DNA of 64,000 nt from an uncultured Lachnospiraceae bacterium (GTDB lineage: Bacteria; Bacillota; Clostridia; Lachnospirales; Lachnospiraceae). The position numbers were made by a program, and so were the translations under genes. Under the pieces are notes generated by a model that was given only the letters and a program-made list of their open reading frames with translations, was not told where the DNA came from and made no database searches. The stretch spans positions 1-64,000 of the forward strand of contig CAJUJK010000008.1 of NCBI GenBank assembly GCA_910586705.1. The letters run 5' to 3'. Below, in pieces: positions 52,673 to 62,372 of this stretch; within the stretch, counting starts at the first letter, position 1; the number at the start of each line of letters is the position of its first letter.

Positions 52673-53725
52673 ATGGACAATCAATTTAATCAGCAGGGCA
52701 ATTCATACCAACAGGGCAACGCGTACCAGCAGGGCAATTCATATCAACAGGGTAATGCGTACCAGCAGGGCAATTCATATCAACAGGGCAATGCGTACCA
52801 GCAGGGCAATTCATACCAACAGGGTAATGCGTACCAGCAGGGCAATTTTTATCAACAGGAGAATCCCTATCAGCAGGGAAATGGCTACGGGAATTACGAC
52901 GGTGACGATGAATCGCAGAAGGCGCCCAATATCTTTCAGCAGTTTGCCTTTTCCTTTGTGCCGCCTCTGTATCACAGGCTGACAAAGGTGAAAGTGGGGA
53001 GTATGATCGGTTTCGTGACGCTTCTCGTGTTTGTTGCTACGCTGCTTTCCTTTGCGTCGGTGATGCTTTCTTTTTCGTCCATCGACATGGAGGAGATTGC
53101 GGCACGGTTGCCGGAATTTACGCTGGAGAACGGTCATTTAAATCTGGACGAGGATTTTCTGTTTGACGAGGGAAGCGTGTTTATTTACATGACAGAGGAT
53201 ATTGACAGCTTTTCGTATGACGATGCGGATGAAATAGCCGATGAGGGCTATCGTGATGTGATGCTGGTGGGACGGGACCGCATTTCCATTCTGCAGAACG
53301 GCGAATACCAGCAGCTTGATTACAGTGATCTGGGGAGCAGTTTTGCGCTCAGCAGGGAGTGGATTGCAACGAAACTGGCGCCGTTTATTAAGATGGTAAT
53401 CTTTTTGCTGTATATTGTCTACTTTTTATGGAGGATTCTCTGGTATTTCCTGTGCGCGGCGGTTTATATGCTGTTTGCGATGATCATCGCTTCTGCGATG
53501 CACAAGCAGGTGCCGGGGGAAGCGCTGTTCAAGACGGCGGTATATGCCAAAGTGTTGATGTTTGTGATAGCAGCGCTTCTCGATTTGCTGCCTGTTGTGT
53601 ATCTTGCGGTGCCTTTCCTGTTCAGAGTCGCGGTTACGATCGTGTTCATGGGCGTTGCCATTATGAAACTGCCGGACAATCGCCCGGCCCCCGCGGTTTA
53701 TCCTTGGAACGGGTCTGTAAAATAG
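52673..53725 (+). CDS. DUF1189-like membrane protein with Gln/Gly/Asn/Tyr repeat N-terminus
   Basis: 350 residues. The first about 70 are a tandem YQQGNx repeat coded by a 36-base DNA unit. After an acidic linker come a membrane helix (about 110-132), an extracytoplasmic part (about 135-235) and four further helices. The membrane part, IFQQFAFSFVPPLYHRLTKV and later AMHKQVPGEALFKTAVYAK, resembles DUF1189 proteins. Function unknown. The 3' end overlaps the facing phosphatase gene by 28 bases. Confidence 0.7.
   Translation: MDNQFNQQGNSYQQGNAYQQGNSYQQGNAYQQGNSYQQGNAYQQGNSYQQGNAYQQGNFYQQENPYQQGNGYGNYDGDDESQKAPNIFQQFAFSFVPPLYHRLTKVKVGSMIGFVTLLVFVATLLSFASVMLSFSSIDMEEIAARLPEFTLENGHLNLDEDFLFDEGSVFIYMTEDIDSFSYDDADEIADEGYRDVMLVGRDRISILQNGEYQQLDYSDLGSSFALSREWIATKLAPFIKMVIFLLYIVYFLWRILWYFLCAAVYMLFAMIIASAMHKQVPGEALFKTAVYAKVLMFVIAALLDLLPVVYLAVPFLFRVAVTIVFMGVAIMKLPDNRPAPAVYPWNGSVK
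52691..52870. repeat. In-frame 36-base tandem repeat
   Basis: About five copies of a 36-base unit, each with two related 18-base halves (encoding YQQGNA and YQQGNS). Copies differ by single bases. It is likely to vary in copy number by slippage, in steps that keep the frame. Confidence 0.85.
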
Positions 53726-54435
53726 CCGGCACGGGAAACCGGTTCCCCGCCGGTAAGCAGGTGGGTCACGTCGCCCATCACCTGCACGCGGAAAATGGCG
53801 TTGTTTTCCATGCGCTCCTCGCTTGCCACAACGGTGACGGAAGTGGGCGCAAGGTAGAAACCGTGCAGCAGGGGCACCGGGGATATCCCGAGAAGGTGGC
53901 TTAACATCATACAGGTGACGCCCAGATGGCAGAAGATCACGATGGTATCCCCGCTGTCTGTGCCGTCACCCTTTTTTCCGGGATCCGTGAGATAGTAGTT
54001 GTGATGCCTTGTGTAGCCGTAGGAGGACAGGAGTCCGTCCAGCCCCTCGCAGACTTCCTTGTATGCGGGGAGCAGGGCTTCGTTGGAGCGGTAAAGTTCC
54101 GTGTTTTTCCAGCCCTCCCGGTCATACATTTCGGGAATTTCCGTCCAGTATGTGGGCATGAGATCCCATGGTACGCCGTGGCGTCCTGTCACGGGATCGT
54201 CGATAAAATAGGCAAATTCCTTCATCCATTCATAGATGATCGCTTCGCGTCCGACCGCTTCCAGAGAGTAGGAGGCGGTTTTTTTCGCCCGCCCTAAGGG
54301 AGAGCAGTAAAACTGTGTGATATTGTCCCATTTTGCCACCCGTTTTGCCAGAAGTTCTGCCTCACGTATGCCTTTCTCCGTCAGGGAGTCGTTCACATAG
54401 TCGGGATCTCCGTGTCTGATAAAGATAATTCTCAT
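53698..54435 (-). CDS. Histidine phosphatase family protein
   Basis: 245 residues from ATG 54435; an in-frame ATG at 54477 is also possible. The catalytic motif is IFIRHGDPDYVNDSLTEKG, then FYCSPLGRAKKTA and a second His in IVIFCHLGVTCMM. Substrate unknown. It is convergent with, and overlaps, the DUF1189-like gene. Confidence 0.87.
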   Translation of the reverse strand: MRIIFIRHGDPDYVNDSLTEKGIREAELLAKRVAKWDNITQFYCSPLGRAKKTASYSLEAVGREAIIYEWMKEFAYFIDDPVTGRHGVPWDLMPTYWTEIPEMYDREGWKNTELYRSNEALLPAYKEVCEGLDGLLSSYGYTRHHNYYLTDPGKKGDGTDSGDTIVIFCHLGVTCMMLSHLLGISPVPLLHGFYLAPTSVTVVASEERMENNAIFRVQVMGDVTHLLTGGEPVSRAGYFTDPFQG

Positions 54436-54553
54436 AAACTGCCGCCTTTCTTCTGAAATATTTTCTAAAGATTTCATATTTATTTCTTTCTAACATGATA
54501 TAATATACCAGATGCAAAAGAAAAACAAGCGATAGGAAAGGATCGATAAAAGT

Positions 54554-55579
54554 ATGTTTGGAAAAAAACGCGAAAGCAATATAGGCATTCCGAAAGGGAA
54601 GGGGACGGCAGCCGCAAAAATCGTGCTGGCGCTCGTTATACTTGGCGTTCTTGCCGGAAACTCCTACTATTCCATTCAGGAGGAGGAGCAGGCCGTGGTC
54701 TGCACGTTCGGCTCACCCAAGGCGGTCACCACGCCGGGACTTCATTTCAAGATTCCCTTTATCCAGAATGTGACAAAGGTGAACACCACAATTCAGGGCT
54801 TCAACATCGGTTACCGTGACGGGACGAATGATGACCCGTCGGGCGACGAGATCGAAGATGCGCTGATGATTACGTCCGACTATAATTTTATATATGTGGA
54901 TTTCTACGCCGAGTACAGAGTGACTGACCCGGTCAAGGCTCTTTACGCCTCAGAGAATCCGGCGGTGGTTCTGAAAAACATCGCCCAGAACTGCATTCGG
55001 ACGACCATCGGCTCCTACAGCGTGGACAGTGTGCTCACCACGGGGAAAAATGAGATCCAGTCCAACATCAAACAGATGATTCTGGACAAGCTGGAGACTT
55101 ACGATATCGGTATTCAGCTTGTGAACATCACGATTCAGGACGCGACCCCGCCCACAGCCGAGGTGGAGAACGCCTTCAAGGAGGTGGAGACGGCGAAGCA
55201 GGGCAAGGAGACGGCGCTCAATAACGCCAACAAATACAGAAACGAGCAGATTCCGAACGCGGAGGCGGAGTCCGACAAAATCCTGCAGGACGCGGAGGCA
55301 AAGAAGCAGGAGCGCATCAATGAGGCAAACGGACAGGCGGCGCGTTTTAATTCCATGTATCAGGAGTACGCCAAGTACCCGGAAGTGACGAAGAAACGTA
55401 TGTTTTATGAGGCAATTGAGGATGTGCTCCCGGATGTGAAGGTAGTGATTGAGGGAGAGGGCGGAAAGACGACGACCATGCTGCCCCTTGACAGCTTTGT
55501 GACGCAGGAGACTTCCGACATTTCGGGAACCGACAGTACCTTGAATGCAGAGCCGGAAGAAACGCAGGAGGAGGAATAA
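54554..55579 (+). CDS. hflK: HflK-like SPFH membrane protein
   Basis: 341 residues. One N-terminal membrane helix (about 20-40) is followed by an SPFH/band 7 domain (EEEQAVVCTFGSPKAVTTPG) and a long charged helix (about 215-270, KEVETAKQGKETALNNA). It forms a complex with the next gene, HflC, that modulates the FtsH protease. Three bases separate the two genes. Confidence 0.85.
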   Translation: MFGKKRESNIGIPKGKGTAAAKIVLALVILGVLAGNSYYSIQEEEQAVVCTFGSPKAVTTPGLHFKIPFIQNVTKVNTTIQGFNIGYRDGTNDDPSGDEIEDALMITSDYNFIYVDFYAEYRVTDPVKALYASENPAVVLKNIAQNCIRTTIGSYSVDSVLTTGKNEIQSNIKQMILDKLETYDIGIQLVNITIQDATPPTAEVENAFKEVETAKQGKETALNNANKYRNEQIPNAEAESDKILQDAEAKKQERINEANGQAARFNSMYQEYAKYPEVTKKRMFYEAIEDVLPDVKVVIEGEGGKTTTMLPLDSFVTQETSDISGTDSTLNAEPEETQEEE

Positions 55580-55582
55580 ACC

Positions 55583-56638
55583 ATGGCTGATTTTACACAA
55601 AATTCTAATGTACAAAACTTTGAACGATATAACTCCGACGGTACGAAGAAAAAGGAAAAGAAAGCCGGAAAAGGCACAAAGAAATTCGGCGTTCTTTTTG
55701 GGGGGCTCGTGGTGCTTGTGGCATTCCTGCTTGTCAACTGTATGGTGGTGACAAAGCAGAACCAGTTTAAGCTGATCCGGCAGTTCGGCCGTGTGGACCG
55801 GGTGGTGTCCGTGCCGGGCTTAAGCTTTAAACTGCCCTTTGTGGAGTCCGTTGACACCGTGCCGAAGGAGCTTCTGATCTATGACCTGCCGGCGTCTGAC
55901 GTCATCACTTCCGACAAGAAAACGATGATCGTGGACAGCTACGTGCTCTGGCGCGTGACGGATCCCCTGCGGTTTGCCCAGACCTTAAGCTGCTCCGTGC
56001 AGAACGCGGAGGGCCGTATCGACGCGATTGTCTACAATGCCACGAAAAATACCATCTCCAACATGAAGCAGGATGAGGTGATCAGAAGCCGGGACGGCAA
56101 AATGACGATCACTGTTGACAACGAGGGGACGGAGCTTACCGGGAACGATCTGGATCTTTCCGAAGGGAAAGAGGAAGTGATAGAGATTACCTCCCTGACC
56201 GAAGAAGTGATGGGACAGATCAACCATGTGGAGGATCAGTATGGCATCGAGCTGGTGGCAGTTGAGGTGAAGAAACTGGATCTGCCGGATGACAACAAAC
56301 AGGCTGTCTATACCCGTATGATCTCTGAGCGCGGCAACATTGCGGCACAGTATACGGCGGAAGGAAAATCCGAGGCGAAAATGATCGAGAACACGACGGA
56401 TAAAGAGGTGTCCATCATGCTTTCCGACGCACAGGCGAAGGCGGAGGCGACCATCGCGGAGGGCGAGGCGGAGTATATGCGCATATTGTCGGGCGCCTAT
56501 GCGGATCCCGAAAAGATGGATTTCTATTCCTTTGTGCGTGCCCTTGACGCGCTGAAAGAGAGCGTGGTGGGAGACAATAAAACGGTGATTCTGACAGAGG
56601 ACTCCCCGATTACGCAGATTTTTAACGGACGCTACTGA
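55583..56638 (+). CDS. hflC: HflC-like SPFH membrane protein
   Basis: 351 residues, same plan as HflK: a Lys-rich cytoplasmic start, a membrane helix (about 35-55), an SPFH domain (FKLIRQFGRVDRVVSVPGLS) and a helical segment (about 225-305). A segment of about 25 acidic residues (about 175-205) is inserted. It is the partner of HflK. Confidence 0.85.
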   Translation: MADFTQNSNVQNFERYNSDGTKKKEKKAGKGTKKFGVLFGGLVVLVAFLLVNCMVVTKQNQFKLIRQFGRVDRVVSVPGLSFKLPFVESVDTVPKELLIYDLPASDVITSDKKTMIVDSYVLWRVTDPLRFAQTLSCSVQNAEGRIDAIVYNATKNTISNMKQDEVIRSRDGKMTITVDNEGTELTGNDLDLSEGKEEVIEITSLTEEVMGQINHVEDQYGIELVAVEVKKLDLPDDNKQAVYTRMISERGNIAAQYTAEGKSEAKMIENTTDKEVSIMLSDAQAKAEATIAEGEAEYMRILSGAYADPEKMDFYSFVRALDALKESVVGDNKTVILTEDSPITQIFNGRY

Positions 56639-56639
56639 T

Positions 56640-58517
56640 ATGAACAAATACGATATTCTCGAGAAATATTACGGCTACCGCTCTTTCCGGGAAGGGCAGG
56701 AGATGCTGATCGACCATATCCTTGCCGGGAAAGATGTGCTGGGCATCATGCCCACAGGGGCGGGTAAGTCCGTCTGTTATCAGGTGCCGGCGCTTCTTCT
56801 GCCGGGGATTACGCTGGTGATATCCCCGCTGATATCGCTGATGAAAGATCAGGTGCAGGCACTCAATCAGGCGGGTGTCCACGCGGCGTATATCAACAGT
56901 TCCCTGACGGAAGGGCAGATCACGAAAGCGCTCACATTGGCGGAGCAGGGACGCTATAAAATTATTTATGTGGCGCCCGAACGGCTGGAGACGGACCGTT
57001 TCCTGCGCTTTGCGAAGGCGGCGGAAATCAGTATGGTGGCGGTGGACGAGGCGCACTGTATTTCCCAGTGGGGACAGGATTTCCGCCCCAGCTATCTACA
57101 TATCGTGCAGTTTGTCAGACAACTGCCAGACCGTCCCATCGTAAGCGCGTTTACCGCGACGGCTACCGGGGAGGTCAGGGAGGATATTGTCTCCGTGCTG
57201 GGATTGAAAAATCCAAAGACACTGGTGACGGGCTTTGACAGACAGAACCTTTTCTTTGCGGTGGAGCACACGAAGAACCGCTCACGGTACCTGCAGCACT
57301 ATGTGGCGGACCGTGGGAAGGAGAGCGGCATCATATACTGTGCCACCAGAAAAAACGTGGAGAAAGTGTACGAGCAGCTTAGGAAAGAGGGCATAGCGGT
57401 CACCAGATATCATGCGGGGTTGTCCCCGGAGGAGCGGCGGGACAATCAGGACGACTTTATTTATGACAGAAAACCTGTGATTGTGGCGACCAACGCCTTT
57501 GGCATGGGGATTGACAAGTCCAATGTGCGCTATGTGCTGCACTACAACATGCCCCAGAGCATGGAAAATTACTATCAGGAGGCGGGACGCGCCGGGAGGG
57601 ACGGGGAGCCGTCCGACTGCATTCTGCTCTATTCGGCGCAGGACATTATGATCAACCGTTTCCTGCTGGAAAATAAAGAAAACAGCGCTGATTTTACGCC
57701 CAAAGAGCAGTTTGCCATCAGAGAGCGGGACGAGAACCGGCTGCAGGCCATGATTTATTACTGCAATACAAAAGAGTGCCTGCGTACCTATATCCTGCGC
57801 TATTTCGGGGAAAAGGGCGAAAGCGCCTGCGGCAGATGCGGGAACTGTCAGAAACACTATGTGGAAAGAGAGATGACAGCGGAGGCAAAGCAGGTGATCC
57901 AATGTCTGGAAGAACAGGGCGAAAGATACGGCATACAGGTAGTTGTCGGCACGCTCCTCGGCGGGAAAGGCGCGAAGCTTCGTGAGTACCGGGCAGAGCA
58001 GTATCCCTCTTACGGAAGTCTGGGGAAATGGCGGGAGCAGGAACTGAAAGACCTGATCGGCCAGATGCTGCAGGATGGGTATCTGCGGCAGACACAGGAC
58101 AAATACGCGCTTCTGCAGACCACAGGGAAAGCGCAGGATATTATGGACGGTCTCTGCACGGTGACCGTGAAGCTGGAGCCGAGAAGCAGCCGGATGGCGG
58201 AGGAAGACGACAGAATAAAAGGCAGCGCAAATCGGAGGTCCGATATTCTCAATACCAGAGGGCTTGCGTTCTTTGAGGAACTGCGGGAGCTGCGCAGGGA
58301 GATCGCCAGAGAGAAAGGGCTTCCGCCCTATCTTGTCTTTTCCGATAAGACGCTTGTGGATATGTGTGTGCGTCTGCCCATGAACCGGGAGGAAATGATG
58401 GAAGTGAACGGGATGGGCGCTTTTAAGTACGAGAAATACGGGGAGAAGTTTCTTGCCTGCATTATGGACTATACCGGGGGAATACGGGAGAAGTTCTATT
58501 TTGGGGAGCAGCCATGA
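56640..58517 (+). CDS. recQ: ATP-dependent DNA helicase RecQ
   Basis: 625 residues. Walker A is MPTGAGKSVCYQ, motif II is VAVDEAHCISQWGQDFRPSY. A zinc-binding CGRCGNCQKHY lies near residue 400, then the RQC winged helix and an HRDC domain at about 535-610. It acts in recombination and repair. It is separated by one base from hflC and overlaps mutT by four bases. Confidence 0.95.
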   Translation: MNKYDILEKYYGYRSFREGQEMLIDHILAGKDVLGIMPTGAGKSVCYQVPALLLPGITLVISPLISLMKDQVQALNQAGVHAAYINSSLTEGQITKALTLAEQGRYKIIYVAPERLETDRFLRFAKAAEISMVAVDEAHCISQWGQDFRPSYLHIVQFVRQLPDRPIVSAFTATATGEVREDIVSVLGLKNPKTLVTGFDRQNLFFAVEHTKNRSRYLQHYVADRGKESGIIYCATRKNVEKVYEQLRKEGIAVTRYHAGLSPEERRDNQDDFIYDRKPVIVATNAFGMGIDKSNVRYVLHYNMPQSMENYYQEAGRAGRDGEPSDCILLYSAQDIMINRFLLENKENSADFTPKEQFAIRERDENRLQAMIYYCNTKECLRTYILRYFGEKGESACGRCGNCQKHYVEREMTAEAKQVIQCLEEQGERYGIQVVVGTLLGGKGAKLREYRAEQYPSYGSLGKWREQELKDLIGQMLQDGYLRQTQDKYALLQTTGKAQDIMDGLCTVTVKLEPRSSRMAEEDDRIKGSANRRSDILNTRGLAFFEELRELRREIAREKGLPPYLVFSDKTLVDMCVRLPMNREEMMEVNGMGAFKYEKYGEKFLACIMDYTGGIREKFYFGEQP

Positions 58518-58909
58518 AAATAGTCAGAGTAGTCGCCGCTATCATTATCCATAACAATAAAATTTTTGCCACCCAGCGGGGGTGCGGCGAGTTTAAGGAC
58601 GGCTGGGAGTTTCCCGGCGGCAAGATCGAAGCGGGGGAGACGCCGGAGGAGGCGCTAGTCCGGGAGATATGGGAAGAACTGGACACAGAGATCGAGGTGG
58701 GGGCGCTTTTTGACACGGTGGAGTACGATTATCCCACATTCCACCTGTCCATGCAATGCTTCTTCTGTACGGTTAAAACCGGCGATCTGGTACTAAAAGA
58801 ACATGAAGCGGCAAAGTGGCTGACGCGGGAGACGATTGACAGCGTGGCGTGGCTGCCGGCGGATGTGGCGCTGATCCGGAAACTGAAAGCGGCGGTCTGG
58901 GAAAGATAA
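58514..58909 (+). CDS. mutT: MutT-type Nudix hydrolase (8-oxo-dGTP diphosphatase)
   Basis: 131 residues. The Nudix box is complete: GGKIEAGETPEEALVREIWE continuing EL. FKDGWEFPGGK just before it is typical of MutT. It removes oxidised dGTP. Coupled to recQ. Confidence 0.9.
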   Translation: MKIVRVVAAIIIHNNKIFATQRGCGEFKDGWEFPGGKIEAGETPEEALVREIWEELDTEIEVGALFDTVEYDYPTFHLSMQCFFCTVKTGDLVLKEHEAAKWLTRETIDSVAWLPADVALIRKLKAAVWER

Positions 58910-58933
58910 AATTTGCGGATTGGGGATAAAACC

Positions 58934-60301
58934 ATGGAGACGAGGGAACAGCAAAACGGCATACTGGAAGGTGTGATCTGGAAGCAGTTGTTATTCTTTT
59001 TCTTTCCGATTCTGATCGGCACCTTCTTTCAGCAGTTATACAACACGGTGGACACGGTAATCGTAGGACAGTTTGCCGGTAAGGAGGCGCTGTCCAGCGT
59101 GGGCGGCTCCTCGTCCCAGATTATCAATATGGTGGTCGGCTTTTTTACCGGGCTGACAGCCGGCGGCACGGTACTGATTTCTCAGGCTTACGGGGCTTCC
59201 CACCGGCGGAGGATGGAGGAGGCGCTGCACACTTCCTACGCCTTTGGCATTTTAGGCGGGATCGGGCTTGGTATCTTAGGCGTAGCGGCGGCGCCGGCTA
59301 TTTTGCGTGCCATGAATACGCCGGAGGAGCTGATGGCAATGTCCACGCTTTACATCAGAATCTATTTTTCCGGGCTTGCCTTTGTGTTTATTTACAATAT
59401 GGGCGCGGCGATTCTGCGCGCCATCGGGGACTCCAAAAGACCGTTGTATTATCTGGTGGTATGCTGTATGGTAAATATTGTGCTGGATCTGCTTCTCGTG
59501 CTCTACTGCGGGCTGGGGGTGCTTGGCGTGGCTGTGGCGACTCTCGTTTCGCAGGCGATCAGCGCGGGGATGGTGACTTGGACGCTGATGCACAAAGTGG
59601 ACTGCATGACGCTTTCTTTCCGAAAGATACGGATTCACCGGGAAGTGCTTGTCAACATGCTGCAGATCGGGTTTCCTTCCGGGCTGCAGGCTTCCATGTA
59701 CAGCATCTCCAATATGATCGTGCAGGCGGCGCTCAACCTGCTGGGCGTGGACACCATGGCGGCATGGACGGCTTACGGCAAAATTGACAGTGTGTTCTGG
59801 ATGATCAATTCCTCCTTCGGCATTGCGCTGACCACCTTTGTGGGACAGAACTTCGGCGCGGGCAAATGGGACCGGGTAAAAAAAGGCACAAGGGTCTGCC
59901 TTGGGATGGCGGTGGGCACGGCGGTATGCCTGACGGCGGTCCTGATGACGGCTGGGCGGTTCCTTCTCGGTATCTTTACGGGGGACGCGGCGGTGGTGGA
60001 AATCGGTATGACCATGATGTACAACATAGCGCCATTTTTTGTGATGTTTGTGTTTATCGAAATTTTCTCAGGGTCGCTCAGGGCGCAGGGCTATACCTTT
60101 GTGACCACTGTGATTTCCGTGCTCGGGGTGTGCGTGTTCCGCATTATATGGGTGAGCCTGATTACGCCGGGACAGGGGTTGAAGCGGATTGTGGCGTGTT
60201 ACCCCATCAGCTGGATTGTGTGCGCCGTGCTGGTAAGCGGCTATTATTTCTTTAAACAGAATAGAATTATCGCAAGGGTGGAAGGAAAGAATGCCTTGTA
60301 A
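58934..60301 (+). CDS. MATE family efflux transporter
   Basis: 455 residues from ATG 58934 (GGGG ahead; a TTG at 58913 is in frame). Twelve membrane helices. Typical segments: FPILIGTFFQQLYNTVDTVI, GMVTWTLMHK and LNLLGVDTMAAWTAYGKID. Na+- or H+-driven export of drugs or cations. Intact, unlike the MATE remnant at 27.2 kb. Confidence 0.9.
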   Translation: METREQQNGILEGVIWKQLLFFFFPILIGTFFQQLYNTVDTVIVGQFAGKEALSSVGGSSSQIINMVVGFFTGLTAGGTVLISQAYGASHRRRMEEALHTSYAFGILGGIGLGILGVAAAPAILRAMNTPEELMAMSTLYIRIYFSGLAFVFIYNMGAAILRAIGDSKRPLYYLVVCCMVNIVLDLLLVLYCGLGVLGVAVATLVSQAISAGMVTWTLMHKVDCMTLSFRKIRIHREVLVNMLQIGFPSGLQASMYSISNMIVQAALNLLGVDTMAAWTAYGKIDSVFWMINSSFGIALTTFVGQNFGAGKWDRVKKGTRVCLGMAVGTAVCLTAVLMTAGRFLLGIFTGDAAVVEIGMTMMYNIAPFFVMFVFIEIFSGSLRAQGYTFVTTVISVLGVCVFRIIWVSLITPGQGLKRIVACYPISWIVCAVLVSGYYFFKQNRIIARVEGKNAL

Positions 60302-60389
60302 GGGTGTGCTGGCTGATTTGCGGCGGCTTGCCTGCGGAGACAGTATCTGGCGGCTGTTATAGGAATATTAGGAGAAGGAGTGGGGTTTT

Positions 60390-61259
60390 ATGAACATTGA
60401 CGCGTTTTTTGAGGAGCTGGATTCTTATTTTGACAAAAATGAAGTGGAGAAGATCGACGGATTTCTGACGGCTTCCCTGACGCAGGCGAAGGAGGAAGAG
60501 GACTATGCCGCCTATATTTCCATCTGCAATGAGATGATCGGTTTTTACCGTAGTGTGTCGGCGTTTGAGAAAGCCTATACCGCGGCGGAGGATGTGCTTC
60601 TTCTGATGGAGGAGTTAAAACTGGAGGATACGGAGCATTTTGCCACCACCCTGTTGAATGCCGCCACAGCCTACAGTGCGGCGGGGGATTACGCGCAGGC
60701 GCTGCGGCTTTACAGACAGGCGATGCAGATTTATGAAAGGCTGCTGCCTGCGGAGGATTACCGGTGGGCGAGCCTTTACAACAACATGAGCATTATGCTG
60801 GAAAAGGCGGGCGAGAACGAGGAGGCGGCAGGGAGCGCGAAAAAGGCGCTTGCCATCATAGAAAAGCAGGAGGGCAATGAGGCGCAGACGGCGACCACCC
60901 TCACCAATCTGGCGATGGTCTATTTTAAGCTCTCCGAGAACGAGGAGGCGAAAAACTGCCTTGTGCGGGCGATTGCGCTCTTTGAGCAGGGCGGGGAGAA
61001 TATCAACGAACATTACAGCGGCGCCCTCGCCGGTATGGGGGAGGCGTGTTTCCGGGATGGAAACTATGGGGAATCCTTGTCTTACTATGAGCGGGCGCTG
61101 GAGGATGTGAAGCGGCACTACGGGGAAAATATGAGTTACGGCATTCTCTGTGAGAACTGCGCCGCGGTGTGTCAGGCGATGGGGGATACCGAAAAGCAGA
61201 AAAGCTATGAGGAGAAGGCGCGGGAAGTGATGGGACGGCTGCAGGGAAGGGCAGAGTGA
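60390..61259 (+). CDS. Tetratricopeptide repeat protein
   Basis: 289 residues, entirely helical, with about five TPR units from residue 80 (AATAYSAAGDYAQALRLYRQ; LTNLAMVYFKLSENEEAKNC; GNYGESLSYYERALEDVK). Soluble, no signal. It may bind a partner protein; the DUF4037 gene downstream is a candidate as the two form an apparent operon. Confidence 0.85.
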   Translation: MNIDAFFEELDSYFDKNEVEKIDGFLTASLTQAKEEEDYAAYISICNEMIGFYRSVSAFEKAYTAAEDVLLLMEELKLEDTEHFATTLLNAATAYSAAGDYAQALRLYRQAMQIYERLLPAEDYRWASLYNNMSIMLEKAGENEEAAGSAKKALAIIEKQEGNEAQTATTLTNLAMVYFKLSENEEAKNCLVRAIALFEQGGENINEHYSGALAGMGEACFRDGNYGESLSYYERALEDVKRHYGENMSYGILCENCAAVCQAMGDTEKQKSYEEKAREVMGRLQGRAE

Positions 61260-61285
61260 ACAATAGGTGTGTTTGGGCACAATGA

Positions 61286-62260
61286 ATGATGGAAGAAAAG
61301 AGCGGGGCGTGTATGAAAGGACTGGAATTAGCGGAAAAATATTATGAGACATACGGCAGGCCGATGATACGGTCGCAGTTTCCTGAGATCGCGGATCAGA
61401 CTGCCGCAGGGCTTGTGGGCTACGGCTCCGAGTGCCTTGGGTTTGATGATGAAATCTCGACAGACCATGATTACGGTCCCTCTTTCTGCATCTGGCTGCC
61501 AAGAGAGGTTTACATAAATCACGGAAAAGAACTGCAGGCGGCTTATGATGCCCTGCCGAAGGAATTTATGGGCTTTGCCGGACGTGTGGAGGAGGAACAG
61601 GGAAAAGGACGCGTGGGTGTGCTCTGTCTGGAGGATTTTTATCTGGAAATTCTTGGGCAGGACAGCGTGCCAGAGACGGCGGCGGAGTGGTTTGCGGTTT
61701 CGGAAACCGCCCTTTCCACGGCGACAGACGGTATGGTGTTTGAGGATTCCTGCGGAAAGTTTACCGAAATCCGGGAAGGGCTTCTCGCTTATTACCCGCA
61801 GGAGGTATGGCTGAAAAAGCTGGCGGAGAGCATGGCGAGGGCGGCACAGGCAGGGCAGTACAACTATGCCCGTGCCATGAAGCGGGGAGAGCGCATCGCG
61901 GCGGAGCTGGCACTGACAGAGTTTGTGAAGGAGGCGATGCAGATCGTTTATCTGCTCAATAAAAAGTACGCTCCCTTCTATAAGTGGATGCACCGGGGGA
62001 TGAAGGAACTTGCGGTCTGTAGTGAAATCGGGGATATGCTTGCGCTTCTCTACCAGATTCCCGACCCGGCGGCAGCATGGGAGGGCGTATCTCCCACGGA
62101 TTATCTGTACCATCTGAACACGGACGACGGCAGGGTGCTGGTGATCGAGGCGGTCTGCAATGTGCTGGTGCAGACGCTTCATGAGATGGGGCTGTCCGAC
62201 AGGCAGGATAATTTTCTGCAGAATCATGTGGGGGCGGTGTTGAGAAGGTTGACGAAATAA
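61286..62260 (+). CDS. DUF4037 protein, nucleotidyltransferase-like
   Basis: 324 residues from ATG 61286, or 315 from ATG 61313 (GGGG seven bases ahead). The N-terminal part has a nucleotidyltransferase-like motif, VGYGSECLGFDDEISTDHDY. The remaining 200 residues are helical. DUF4037 is known next to TPR proteins. Substrate unknown. Confidence 0.83.
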   Translation: MMEEKSGACMKGLELAEKYYETYGRPMIRSQFPEIADQTAAGLVGYGSECLGFDDEISTDHDYGPSFCIWLPREVYINHGKELQAAYDALPKEFMGFAGRVEEEQGKGRVGVLCLEDFYLEILGQDSVPETAAEWFAVSETALSTATDGMVFEDSCGKFTEIREGLLAYYPQEVWLKKLAESMARAAQAGQYNYARAMKRGERIAAELALTEFVKEAMQIVYLLNKKYAPFYKWMHRGMKELAVCSEIGDMLALLYQIPDPAAAWEGVSPTDYLYHLNTDDGRVLVIEAVCNVLVQTLHEMGLSDRQDNFLQNHVGAVLRRLTK

Positions 62261-62372
62261 CGTTTATAAAAATCACGGAGGTATATGGACAAAACTTCAA
62301 GGACATGATATTCTGTTCATGGAGTGATGATGTATGTGAATGGGGAGCGTGCTGTACATAAGGAGGAGACTT

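Noticed and set aside
52691..52870. Repeats considered as a CRISPR array
   Set aside because: They are contiguous, in frame and code for YQQGNx; there are no unique spacers.
60615..61502. Long minus-strand frames opposite the TPR and DUF4037 genes (also 61328-62227)
   Set aside because: Shadows of GC-rich coding sequence; no ribosome-binding sites or domain patterns.
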